A DNA stretch of 6,050 bases, from NCBI GenBank assembly GCA_016932955.1, contig JAFGBV010000198.1, forward strand, positions 1 to 6,050, read 5' to 3'. Shown one piece after another: positions 1-5,498 of this stretch. Position 1 is the stretch's first letter; each line of letters begins with the position of its first letter. The notes beneath the pieces were generated by a model, which was not told where the DNA came from, did not search any database, and worked only from the letters and a program-made list of their open reading frames with translations. The DNA comes from Anaerolineales bacterium. GTDB taxonomy: Bacteria; Chloroflexota; Anaerolineae; Anaerolineales; UBA4823. Position numbers and translations under genes: made by a program.

Positions 1-746
1 CTATCCCAGCGCTGGCTGGAACGATACAGGGCATCGTAATAAGTTTCTTTCGTCTGCTCGATGATGCGCTCCAGGCTGATGTATCGTCCGACCTGGTAAC
101 CAGCCTCGTACAGCAGCATTAGATTCAGCAGTCGCGCCATGCGGCCGTTGCCATCCGAGAACGGATGAACGCACAGAAAATCCAAAATAAAAGCATTGAT
201 CAATAACAAGCGATCAATCTGCTCTTCTTGCCAGGTGCGTCCCAACGATCGGCATAATTCATCCATTGCAGCCGGGGTTTCCTCTGCTGGCAGGGGAACA
301 AAACGAGCCACGTCACGCCCATCGGGCAGGCGTTGGCGGATCACGTTGTTCTGCTGCTTCCAGGCGCCGCCCTCACTGGGCAGGTAAGCGTATAAAGCCG
401 CATGCATTTCTAACACCATCTGAGGCATTATGGGAGGGCGCAGTTGACCTGTATGGATCTGCGCCAATAGATCGCGGTAACCAGCGATCTCGCTTTCAGA
501 ACGCGTCTGTGGGGGGGTCTGGGTCATCAATGCCTGCAAACGGTGCGGGGGAATCACAATCCCCTCGATACGATTGGATGACTCGGCAGACTCAATGATG
601 GCAACCCGACGCAGGGATTCAAGCACCTGGGGGGCCTGGTGAGCATAAAGCTCCTGCCTCCCCTGGTAACGACCCAGTGAGGTCATCAGGTTTGCGACGC
701 TGATATCCACGGGTTCCATTAACCGGTTGTTACGGAATGACCACAC
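1..746 (-). CDS. Fic family protein (AMP-transferase), 3' end cut by window edge
   Basis: Fic proteins usually transfer AMP from ATP to a Ser, Thr or Tyr hydroxyl of a target protein in the cytoplasm. 248 codons are visible. The catalytic motif HPFSDGNGR is at residues 194-202 (His194 catalytic, Asp198 for Mg2+, Gly/Asn/Gly/Arg for the ATP phosphates), so the active site looks intact. An N-terminal inhibitory-helix motif SNRIEG (57-62, consensus S/T-x3-E-G/N) marks a self-inhibited class II Fic; its Glu61 would displace the ATP gamma-phosphate. A flap region (about 129-153, DGRDVARFVPLP) fits the target-docking hairpin. The GTG start at 744-746 is chosen because a perfect AGGAGG lies 6 bases upstream; the next in-frame ATG is residue 10, with no such site. 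No separate antitoxin gene is seen beside it, as expected for class II. After the Fic core the visible part ends near RSSQRW, so a C-terminal winged-helix domain, common in this family, would lie outside the window. The target cannot be predicted. Confidence 0.93.
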   Translation of the reverse strand, partial: MWSFRNNRLMEPVDISVANLMTSLGRYQGRQELYAHQAPQVLESLRRVAIIESAESSNRIEGIVIPPHRLQALMTQTPPQTRSESEIAGYRDLLAQIHTGQLRPPIMPQMVLEMHAALYAYLPSEGGAWKQQNNVIRQRLPDGRDVARFVPLPAEETPAAMDELCRSLGRTWQEEQIDRLLLINAFILDFLCVHPFSDGNGRMARLLNLMLLYEAGYQVGRYISLERIIEQTKETYYDALYRSSQRWD

Positions 747-752
747 CTGACA

Positions 753-758
753 CCTCCT
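753..758 (-). promoter_or_regulatory. Shine-Dalgarno of the fic gene
   Basis: AGGAGG on the minus strand, 6 bases before the GTG codon at 744-746. It decides the start in favour of GTG over the internal ATG nine codons downstream. Confidence 0.85.
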
Positions 759-849
759 GCAATATCAAACCTTTCATCCTCACCTGTGCCACATCTACCT
801 GGGCGCATCCGGAAAGGCTTGGTTCCAACAATTGTGTTGTGCGAGAGAG

Positions 850-858
850 ATTATAGCA
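850..858 (-). promoter_or_regulatory. Extended -10 promoter of the fic gene
   Basis: The minus strand reads TGCTATAAT, a consensus TATAAT with the TGn extension that can replace a -35 box; no good -35 hexamer is seen 16-18 bases upstream. Transcription would start near 843, leaving a leader of about 97 bases. An 8-base perfect palindrome ACAATTGT at 828-835, within CAACA-ATTG-TGTTG (826-839 region), lies just inside the transcript and could be an operator. The -10 is seen directly; its activity is inferred. Confidence 0.5.
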
Positions 859-911
859 TCAGATCCAGGCAGAATTGGTATTGAAAGCCTTTTCGCCCCG
901 CAAGGCGGCTC

Positions 912-970
912 CCAGAGCGCACGGTTCACATCCGTGAGGTTCGGAGGTTCGAGCCCTCTCGCGCCCACTA
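912..970 (+). pseudogene. tRNA-Val(CAC)-like 3' fragment
   Basis: The 3' part of a tRNA is clear: D-stem 3' strand GAGC (915-918), anticodon stem CACGG/CCGTG (920-924/932-936) around a 7-base loop with anticodon CAC (927-929), T-stem (943-947/955-959, one G-T pair) closing the loop TTCGAGC, acceptor 3' strand CGCGCCC (960-966), discriminator A967, then CTA rather than CCA. The 5' half is missing. The complementary acceptor strand GGGCGCG is not where it must be, and the D-loop collapses to three bases if GCTC at 908-911 is used. It is therefore a broken tRNA gene or the 3' end duplicated when an element integrated into an intact tRNA gene elsewhere. A functional, very atypical tRNA is unlikely. 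Confidence 0.65.
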
Positions 971-981
971 AAACGAATCAT

Positions 982-1026
982 ATACCACGAGAGAGACGGC
1001 GCGCTACACCGTCTCTCTCGTGGTAT
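982..1026 (-). terminator. Perfect 18-bp hairpin after the 1038-3686 gene
   Basis: Arms 982-999 and 1009-1026 are perfect reverse complements over 18 bp with a 9-base loop (1000-1008). On the minus strand it begins 11 bases after the TAG stop of the large secreted-protein gene and is followed by ATGATTCGTTTT, so it probably ends that transcript. There is no T-run directly on the stem in either direction, so classical intrinsic termination is not assured. It may instead protect the 3' end of the mRNA. Confidence 0.5.
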
Positions 1027-1037
1027 TGGGCAGCCCG

Positions 1038-3686
1038 CTAACGCTGCACCAGTGGTAAAAAGGACGGTATCGCGGCCATCACCTGGCTGGTTTGGGTATT
1101 ATTGCCCTCGTAGATATCATCCTCGCTGCAGGTTATACTCAACGTCACAGGGTACAGCGTGCCCAACTCTACGCCACCCGGCAAACTAACCTGCAGGTAG
1201 ACCGATTGGACTGCCCCGCCGGGTAAGTCAGCCAGCTCCCAGGTCAGCATCTGCCCATTGATGTTGGTGGGAGCAGGCGTGGCGCTCAGGTAGGTCAGGC
1301 TGGCATCCAGGCTGGCAGTCAACTGCACCTGCGAGGCCGCGCCCCCGCCCTGGTTGCCCACCCGGATGGCGAGCGAAGCGGATTCGCCCGGGCTTCCACC
1401 CGGCTGAATGGGCGCTTGCACGTACACATCCACGCCGCTGCCGGCATAGGGCGCTACGCCAAAGCCGGTCAGGCTGCTATCCAGGCTGTCGCGGTCGCTC
1501 CGCAGGATGGCGGTTGGGGTGAGCAGCTCACCGGAGCCATCCACCAGGGCGTAGTAAATGAACGGCCGCCGCTGGATGCCTCTGCCTCCGCTAGAGCCAA
1601 AGTCGAACCAGGTGAGGATACCGTTGCCGTAACCATCGCTGGTGACCGACATGCCCTCATTATAGTCGGTGGTATAGGGGTTGGTCATCGTGTGCACCTG
1701 CCCGGAGAGATTGTAACTGCCATCCAGCAGGGCGTAACCGACGCCGTCCATGCCCATTGGCCAGGCAACGAGAATGTTCCCACCGCTGAGCTGCACCGCG
1801 TCGGGATAGCCGCCCAAGGGGGTGTCGCCGGTGGTCAGGTTGGTTGTGGCCTTCACCAGCCCGCCGGCGTTATCCAGCACAGCGTAATACACATCGTCAA
1901 ACCCGTAGCCTCGCGCAAACCAGGTGAGCAGGGCGCGCCCGTTGGACAGAGTGGCCAGGTTGGGGTTGGTACTGTTATCCAGGTTCGAGGAGGTATCGGC
2001 GGTCATGCGCGTGGCAGGGGTAATTTGAGCGCCGCTGGTGGCGCGCACGGCGATGTACACATCGTTGATGTACTCGTTCATGGAAGGCATGGTTTCCTTC
2101 TCCCAGGCCAGGGCGAAGCGATCTGCCCCTACCGCTGCCAGGCTGAGGTTCTTGTAATACAGACGCCCACCGGTATTCCAGGGGGTAGGCGTGGTGTTGT
2201 TCGTCAGGTTGGCGGGGCCATAGGCCAGCGAGCCATCCGCATTGAGCACGGCAAAAAACAGGTTGGCAAGCACTGTGTAGGGAGAAGCAGCATAGTTGAA
2301 ATACTGGCGCATCCAAAACAGGCCGATCTTGCCATCAGAGGTGGTTGCCACCGCCGGGTAGGCCTCCCAGGTGTATTGGGGCTGGCTACTCATATCCGTC
2401 AGGCAGCCGGTTGGGCGAACGGTGGCGCCGGTCTTATCCAGGATGGTGAAGCAGATGCCGCCATCTCCCCAGGCATAGACCAGGCTGCCGTTGGACTGAG
2501 CCGCAACGGAAGATTCGTAGCCATCGGTGCCGCCGGGGGTTGCCTGCACCAGGTTGCGCTGCCCCGGCTCGACCAGCTCCAGGTACATGCCCTGGTCGCC
2601 CATGTCGGTGAACACCTGGGCAAAAGATGCCGGCACAATGGCGTGCATCTGAGCGGTGTGCTTGACAGAGGGGCTCAGCGAAGAGGCGGCAACAAAGGAT
2701 GCGATCGTATTCGCTCCGCGCGTTGCCCCGCTGGGGATACTGATCTTTGCCACTACGGTGCGGCTGGCGCCGGGGTCCAGAGGGCCTGTATCGCAGACGC
2801 CGTCGCTGTCGGTATCGGTCAAGGGTGTGACGCCATCAGCAGCGAAGAAAGATACCGGCCAGGTGGAATTGGCGCTCAGGTCGAAGGTGTCGCTGCCCAG
2901 GTCGCCAGCGTTGAGCACCTCCACCGTGAAACTGGCAGCCTGCCCGGCCTGGCTGTAGGCAGATTGGTAGGCGGGCAGCGGGCGCGGCCGGGCGGAAGGC
3001 TCCGGGTAATAGAACGTAAAAGCCCCGTGATCGGGAATCAAACTGATCTGCACACCGTCCCAGCCGCTATCATCTTCTATCCCTGCGGAGTAAAAATTGA
3101 TGGTGGGGATCATAAAATACTGCATCTTGATATCACCGTTCTCGTACAGCAGCGCCTCAAACCAGACGGTTTCGGAATATTGCTCATCGATCAAATTGAC
3201 CCACTCGACGGCAAAATAGCGGTTTGGCGCAGTTCCGCCCAGGCCATAGCGCACCCCTGCGCCGCCGCCGAACTTAAGCCGCGTCCACAGGGGAGCAATG
3301 ATGTTGTTGGGCGTGGTGTACTTGGGCAGGTAGGTGTTATAACGATAGAAGGGATTAGCCACGCCGTCGGTAAAACTGATGAAGCCATCCGTGTTGACGT
3401 ACAATTGGGTGTAAGCGCGGCCGTAGTAACGGAAGGTAAAGCCCAGGTCAAAAGGCCCGGCAAACGCACCAGGCGTGTTCAGGCCGGTGTCTTGGTCGGG
3501 GGTAACCCATTCCCATTCCACCTCGTCCAGAGTGTAGCCATAGTGGTTTCCCGGGATGATCTCTGCCGGGCTGCTGCGGGCCGCCGGGACAGGCAGGCCG
3601 CAGAACAACAGGCAGGTCAGGCAGATACTAGCCCAAACGCGGGGGCTCAGAAACGGTGTGCGCAAGGAACTGGACATGGTTTTCAT
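1038..3686 (-). CDS. Large secreted multidomain protein with propeller-like repeats and DUF11/CARDB-like domain
   Basis: An 882-residue protein with a signal peptide at about 1-41 (basic start, hydrophobic core around WASICLTCLLFCGL, small residues after), so it is exported. From about 43 to 230 there is a beta-rich domain of the type FGFTFRYYG...YVNTDGFISF...NNIIAPLW, seen in secreted bacterial adhesin/PKD-type proteins. A NEW3-like beta-sandwich follows (about 238-350), broken by the acidic calcium-type loop DTDSDGVCD (291-299). Six repeats with the core aLLtWf...YYAvLDxxG lie at about 390-425, 443-488, 514-555, 575-612, 627-661 and 678-722 and could form a six-bladed beta-propeller. A DUF11/CARDB-like domain spans 752-865, and the last residues are SFLPLVQR. 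No catalytic motif is recognised, so a binding or surface-structural role is inferred. ATG at 3684-3686 is preceded by AGGAGGG; an alternative ATG three codons later is less well spaced. It appears monocistronic. Confidence 0.93.
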   Translation of the reverse strand: MKTMSSSLRTPFLSPRVWASICLTCLLFCGLPVPAARSSPAEIIPGNHYGYTLDEVEWEWVTPDQDTGLNTPGAFAGPFDLGFTFRYYGRAYTQLYVNTDGFISFTDGVANPFYRYNTYLPKYTTPNNIIAPLWTRLKFGGGAGVRYGLGGTAPNRYFAVEWVNLIDEQYSETVWFEALLYENGDIKMQYFMIPTINFYSAGIEDDSGWDGVQISLIPDHGAFTFYYPEPSARPRPLPAYQSAYSQAGQAASFTVEVLNAGDLGSDTFDLSANSTWPVSFFAADGVTPLTDTDSDGVCDTGPLDPGASRTVVAKISIPSGATRGANTIASFVAASSLSPSVKHTAQMHAIVPASFAQVFTDMGDQGMYLELVEPGQRNLVQATPGGTDGYESSVAAQSNGSLVYAWGDGGICFTILDKTGATVRPTGCLTDMSSQPQYTWEAYPAVATTSDGKIGLFWMRQYFNYAASPYTVLANLFFAVLNADGSLAYGPANLTNNTTPTPWNTGGRLYYKNLSLAAVGADRFALAWEKETMPSMNEYINDVYIAVRATSGAQITPATRMTADTSSNLDNSTNPNLATLSNGRALLTWFARGYGFDDVYYAVLDNAGGLVKATTNLTTGDTPLGGYPDAVQLSGGNILVAWPMGMDGVGYALLDGSYNLSGQVHTMTNPYTTDYNEGMSVTSDGYGNGILTWFDFGSSGGRGIQRRPFIYYALVDGSGELLTPTAILRSDRDSLDSSLTGFGVAPYAGSGVDVYVQAPIQPGGSPGESASLAIRVGNQGGGAASQVQLTASLDASLTYLSATPAPTNINGQMLTWELADLPGGAVQSVYLQVSLPGGVELGTLYPVTLSITCSEDDIYEGNNTQTSQVMAAIPSFLPLVQR

Positions 3687-3695
3687 ATAGACACT

Positions 3696-3702
3696 CCCTC
3701 CT
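3696..3702 (-). promoter_or_regulatory. Shine-Dalgarno of the 1038-3686 gene
   Basis: AGGAGGG on the minus strand, 9 bases before the ATG at 3684-3686. It supports the first of two nearby ATG codons. Confidence 0.8.
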
Positions 3703-3718
3703 GTCAGTGTATTCCCCC

Positions 3719-3724
3719 ATTATA
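3719..3724 (-). promoter_or_regulatory. -10 box of the 1038-3686 gene
   Basis: A perfect TATAAT on the minus strand within GGATTATAATGGGGG. Transcription would start near 3712, about 26 bases before the ATG. No recognisable -35 hexamer lies at the right spacing (3740-3748), so it may be weak or activator-dependent. Confidence 0.45.
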
Positions 3725-3775
3725 ATCCCCTGAAAGACATTGGATCATTGGGACTTGCCGTTATGGAGGGCAGGG

Positions 3776-3816
3776 ATGGGGGTGTTTTGCGGGCGGAGCC
3801 CGCAAAACACCCCCAT
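3776..3816. repeat. Perfect 19-bp palindrome with 3-base loop
   Basis: Arms 3776-3794 and 3798-3816 are perfect reverse complements; the loop is GGA (3795-3797). The GC-rich core GCGGGC/GCCCGC is bounded outside by TTTT on the 5' arm and AAAA on the 3' arm in both directions, the reverse of an intrinsic terminator's A-stem-T layout. It sits between the divergent transcripts at 3686 and 3939, where no terminator is needed. It could be a REP-like or small mobile palindromic element, a cruciform, or a protein-binding site. Confidence 0.85.
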
Positions 3817-3868
3817 ATATCTGCTCATCCACGGGGATTCCCAGAAAGCCAAGACATTCCATCGATTA

Positions 3869-3919
3869 GGTGGAGCGGGATACATCCGCCCCACCACGGC
3901 CAATCCCAGAGAACCGTGG
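3869..3919 (+). repeat. Two overlapping inverted repeats upstream of the 3939 ORF
   Basis: Hairpin A pairs GGTGG (3869-3873) with CCACC (3891-3895) and GCGG (3875-3878) with CCGC (3886-3889) across one mismatch. Hairpin B pairs CCACGG (3894-3899) with CCGTGG (3914-3919) over a 14-base spacer. They share bases 3894-3895 and so cannot both form fully. Both lie just before the ribosome binding site near 3925. A regulatory leader is possible but unproven; short GC-rich repeats of this kind also arise by chance. Confidence 0.35.
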
Positions 3920-3938
3920 AGCGAAAGGAAAACTGCCG

Positions 3939-4235
3939 ATGAAGACCATTCTCGAATACATCTTTCTTGAGCCGTTCCCCCTGGATTGGCTGGTGCAGGA
4001 TAGTATCGCCATCCTGCTAACGCTGCTTGTGCTGGCTTTCATAATTCGACGTGAGAAGCGCCCTGCTGGCTTTCGCCTGGCTCAACAACCGTCGACTCGC
4101 ACGGACCACATAACTCGGAGGCTATTCTTCCTTTTCTACCAGGCGCAGGGTGAGGATTTCATAGGGCCTCACGGTGAGGTTCACCTGGTTGGCCTGGTGG
4201 GGAAGCTCAGCTCATGCAAAGTTATACTGGCCTGA
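3939..4235 (+). CDS. Small one-helix membrane ORF, probably 3'-truncated
   Basis: A 98-residue ORF I do not recognise. ATG at 3939 follows AAGGA (3925-3929) at 9 bases, so the start is plausible. An amphipathic beginning (MKTILEYIFLEPFPLDWLVQ) is followed by one transmembrane segment at about residues 23-38 (IAILLTLLVLAFII) and a basic stop-transfer RREKR, suggesting a membrane protein with a cytoplasmic C-terminus. From about residue 62 the frame runs antisense through a sequence that codes for a glycosidase-like C-terminus on the minus strand (4122-4211), so the last third is probably not native and the original gene was cut between about 4080 and 4121. It may be a real small gene with a borrowed tail or a decayed fragment. 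Confidence 0.4.
   Translation: MKTILEYIFLEPFPLDWLVQDSIAILLTLLVLAFIIRREKRPAGFRLAQQPSTRTDHITRRLFFLFYQAQGEDFIGPHGEVHLVGLVGKLSSCKVILA
4122..4211 (-). pseudogene. C-terminal remnant resembling a GH38 alpha-mannosidase
   Basis: Minus-strand codons give a 29-residue piece containing NQVNLTVRPYEILTLRL, then VEKEE and a TAG stop (4122-4124). The pattern V-L-x-V-x-P-Y/F-E-I-x-T-L-R-L is the usual last strand pair of bacterial glycoside hydrolase family 38 enzymes. The frame is closed upstream by TGA (4212-4214), so nothing but the very end remains and no active site is present. The identification rests on memory of the family and a short match, hence modest confidence. Confidence 0.4.
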
Positions 4236-4534
4236 TCCTTGCGTATAGCCCCGGCTGGACGGAAACCCTGCGCCGCGACCAGCCGGGCAGCTCTATGGAC
4301 CTGCCCAGGTTATTTAATGGCGGCTATCACCGCACAGCTTTTCCCATCCATCAATCTCTGGATTGGAATGGCTTGTGTGGGCGCACTCTCTCTATCGCCC
4401 ATGTTCCCCAGCCGGATGATCCTGCTCACCTATCTATGTTCGCACGCCTGCGAGACATCTTTGATCGCTATCAAAACAATGGGCAGGTTGTCATCCAGTA
4501 CGAGACCGAGCTGTACTACGGCCACCTGAAATAA
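4214..4534 (+). pseudogene. C-terminal fragment of a class I SAM-dependent methyltransferase
   Basis: The 106 residues match the end of a common methyltransferase family: a QSLDWNGLCGRTLS segment (about 46-59, family form fdfeGLrGRllS), then HVPQPDDP, and the closing MFARLRDIFDRYQNNG...YETELYYGHL, equivalent to the family's LFDryxxdGrVxxxYeTrvYyGrL. The N-terminal half with the SAM-binding glycine motif (DxGxGxG) is absent, and the frame is closed by TGA at 4175-4177, so there is no upstream continuation. The ATG at 4214 has no convincing ribosome binding site (AAGCTCAGCTC before it). This is most likely the surviving third of a broken gene. Whether a stable peptide is made is unknown; it could not bind SAM. 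Confidence 0.7.
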
Positions 4535-4557
4535 ATCTTTGCTGTGCGGTGTTTTAA

Positions 4558-4608
4558 TTGACCGAATCCATTCCAACTGCGTAACTCCAAAATATATTAC
4601 AATTTGGA
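4558..4608 (+). promoter_or_regulatory. Putative promoter region of the Crp/Fnr gene, with inverted repeat
   Basis: A TACAAT -10-like hexamer at 4598-4603 lacks a good -35; an alternative is TTGACC (4558-4563) with TAACTC at 18 bases. A perfect 6-bp inverted repeat TCCAAA (4586-4591) / TTTGGA (4603-4608) with an 11-base spacer straddles the TACAAT box, where a bound protein would block RNA polymerase. The half-site TTACA (4597-4601) matches the operators found downstream of the regulator. Autoregulation is possible; which promoter is used is unclear. Confidence 0.35.
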
Positions 4609-4687
4609 AGCGAGTGATGCAGAATCACGTGGATTTCCTGTTTTCCGAAAGCCGGAATTGAGGGCGAGTCTACGAATAGGGAGACAT

Positions 4688-5368
4688 ATGAATAAAGCCA
4701 ACCAACTCCAGGAATACCCGCTCTTTGCTGGCCTCAGCGAGGCAGAGCTGGCCCAGATTGCCCCTTGCCTGTCAAAACGTACCTTCGCCAAAGGCGCGTA
4801 CCTGTATCACCCGGGCAACCCGGCGCTGAATGTTTACCTGCTCGAATCGGGGCTGGTGCGCCTTTTCTTCACTGACAGCCGCGGCCAGGAATACATCCTG
4901 GAATTGGCTGGCCCGCAGGCCATTATTGGCATCCCCATGCTGCACCAAGATCAGAACCGCTTGCTGGGCGCCGCGGCGCTGCAGCCCTCGGTGTTGCTGG
5001 TGCTTTCCAAGCAAGACCTGTTCCGTTTGGCGCAGCGTTTTCCCCAGTTGATGCAGAATGTCTACCGCTTGATGGATGGCACGCTCAGGAAGATGGTGCA
5101 ATTTGCCCAGATGCTGGTCACGCTGAGTGTAGACGCGCGCCTGGCGAGGCTGCTGCTGTACCTGAGCAAACTCTGTACTGATCCAAAACACCCGGATGAA
5201 TTCGAGATGCACATCAGCCAGGCAGAACTGGCCCACTGGCTGGGCGCCAGCCGCGGGCACCTCAACCGCGCCCTGAAGCTCCTGCAGGCGCGCGGCCTGA
5301 TCCGCGTGGAGGGGCAAAAATTCACCCTCCTCGACCGGCCCGGCCTGCAGCGCATGACAGAAGGTTGA
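4688..5368 (+). CDS. Crp/Fnr family transcriptional regulator
   Basis: A 226-residue regulator of normal family length. Residues 10-115 are a cyclic-nucleotide-like beta-roll (YPLFAGLSEAEL, LLESGLVRLFF), 116-148 the long dimerisation helix, and 173-217 the winged helix-turn-helix (ISQAELAHWLGASRGHLNRAL). The phosphate-cassette glutamate is replaced (GIPML where CRP has GE..L), so cAMP is unlikely to be the ligand. Only two cysteines (27 and 163) are present, so an FNR-type [4Fe-4S] cluster is excluded. In the recognition helix Arg189 and Arg194 match CRP Arg180 and Arg185, but CRP Glu181 is Gly190, predicting altered specificity at base pair 7. The ATG at 4688 is chosen for AGGGAG at 4678-4683. 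A longer frame from TTG at 4604 has no ribosome binding site, adds 28 unconserved residues and would overlap a promoter element. It probably controls the genes directly downstream, whose promoter carries two CRP-like sites. Confidence 0.92.
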   Translation: MNKANQLQEYPLFAGLSEAELAQIAPCLSKRTFAKGAYLYHPGNPALNVYLLESGLVRLFFTDSRGQEYILELAGPQAIIGIPMLHQDQNRLLGAAALQPSVLLVLSKQDLFRLAQRFPQLMQNVYRLMDGTLRKMVQFAQMLVTLSVDARLARLLLYLSKLCTDPKHPDEFEMHISQAELAHWLGASRGHLNRALKLLQARGLIRVEGQKFTLLDRPGLQRMTEG

Positions 5369-5390
5369 TCTGCCCGGTGGCCCCTGCACG

Positions 5391-5406
5391 TGTAACAAAT
5401 CGCACA
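5391..5406 (+). promoter_or_regulatory. Degenerate CRP-like operator (distal)
   Basis: TGTAA-CAAATC-GCACA: a perfect left half-site and a 3/5 right half-site in the CRP 5-6-5 layout. Its centre is 23 bases upstream of the better site at 5414-5429, about two helical turns, and near -64.5 from the predicted start, so a second dimer could bind on nearly the same DNA face. Confidence 0.4.
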
Positions 5407-5413
5407 CATTTCC

Positions 5414-5429
5414 TGTAACATTTCTTACA
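5414..5429 (+). promoter_or_regulatory. CRP-like operator TGTAA-N6-TTACA (proximal)
   Basis: A perfect 5-6-5 palindrome with the spacing of the E. coli CRP consensus TGTGA-N6-TCACA, differing only by A for G at base pair 7 in both halves. With the -10 at 5451-5456 and a start near 5463, its centre lies at -41.5, the class II activator position, and it takes the place of a -35 box. The Crp/Fnr gene ends 45 bases upstream and is the obvious candidate binder. Confidence 0.6.
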
Positions 5430-5450
5430 ACAGAATCGGGCGTTTTCGCC

Positions 5451-5456
5451 TACAAT
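5451..5456 (+). promoter_or_regulatory. -10 box of the NHLP-clan gene and beta-helix gene
   Basis: TACAAT, five of six to consensus. The only -35-like hexamer, TTACAA at 5425-5430, is 20 bases away, too far, which suits an activator-dependent promoter. The start is predicted near 5463, 36 bases before the ATG. A GGCG-TTTT-CGCC hairpin (5439-5450) fills the spacer directly before it. Confidence 0.5.
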
Positions 5457-5486
5457 TACCGCGTACTTTTGCCCCAATAATCCCAT

Positions 5487-5492
5487 AAGGAG
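5487..5492 (+). promoter_or_regulatory. Shine-Dalgarno of the 72-residue NHLP-clan gene
   Basis: AAGGAG within TAAGGAGA, 6 bases before the ATG at 5499; a strong, well-spaced site that supports this short ORF as a real gene. Confidence 0.85.
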
Positions 5493-5498
5493 AAATGT

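Noticed and set aside
196..598. Plus-strand open frames across the fic gene
   Set aside because: They lie antisense to a Fic protein with an intact catalytic motif and show no recognisable content.
801..807. GGGCGCA as the 5' acceptor strand of the tRNA at 912-970
   Set aside because: It would pair at six of seven positions with the 3' strand, but it lies over 100 bases away and is not followed by a D-arm, so an intron-split tRNA is not supported.
1416..3725. A 769-codon open frame on the plus strand opposite the large secreted-protein gene
   Set aside because: It is rich in His, Gln, Gly and Val without any domain, signal or ribosome site. The minus-strand protein has a signal peptide, domains, repeats and a Shine-Dalgarno, so the plus frame is a shadow of its codon usage.
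3776..3816. Rho-independent terminator
   Set aside because: The stem is followed by AAAA rather than T's in both directions, and no transcript is expected to end between two divergent starts.
4604..4687. A TTG-initiated N-terminal extension of the Crp/Fnr protein
   Set aside because: There is no ribosome site, the added residues resemble nothing, and the ATG at 4688 has AGGGAG and gives the normal family length.
4772..5421. Minus-strand frames opposite the Crp/Fnr gene
   Set aside because: They are antisense to a clearly conserved regulator and have no features of their own.
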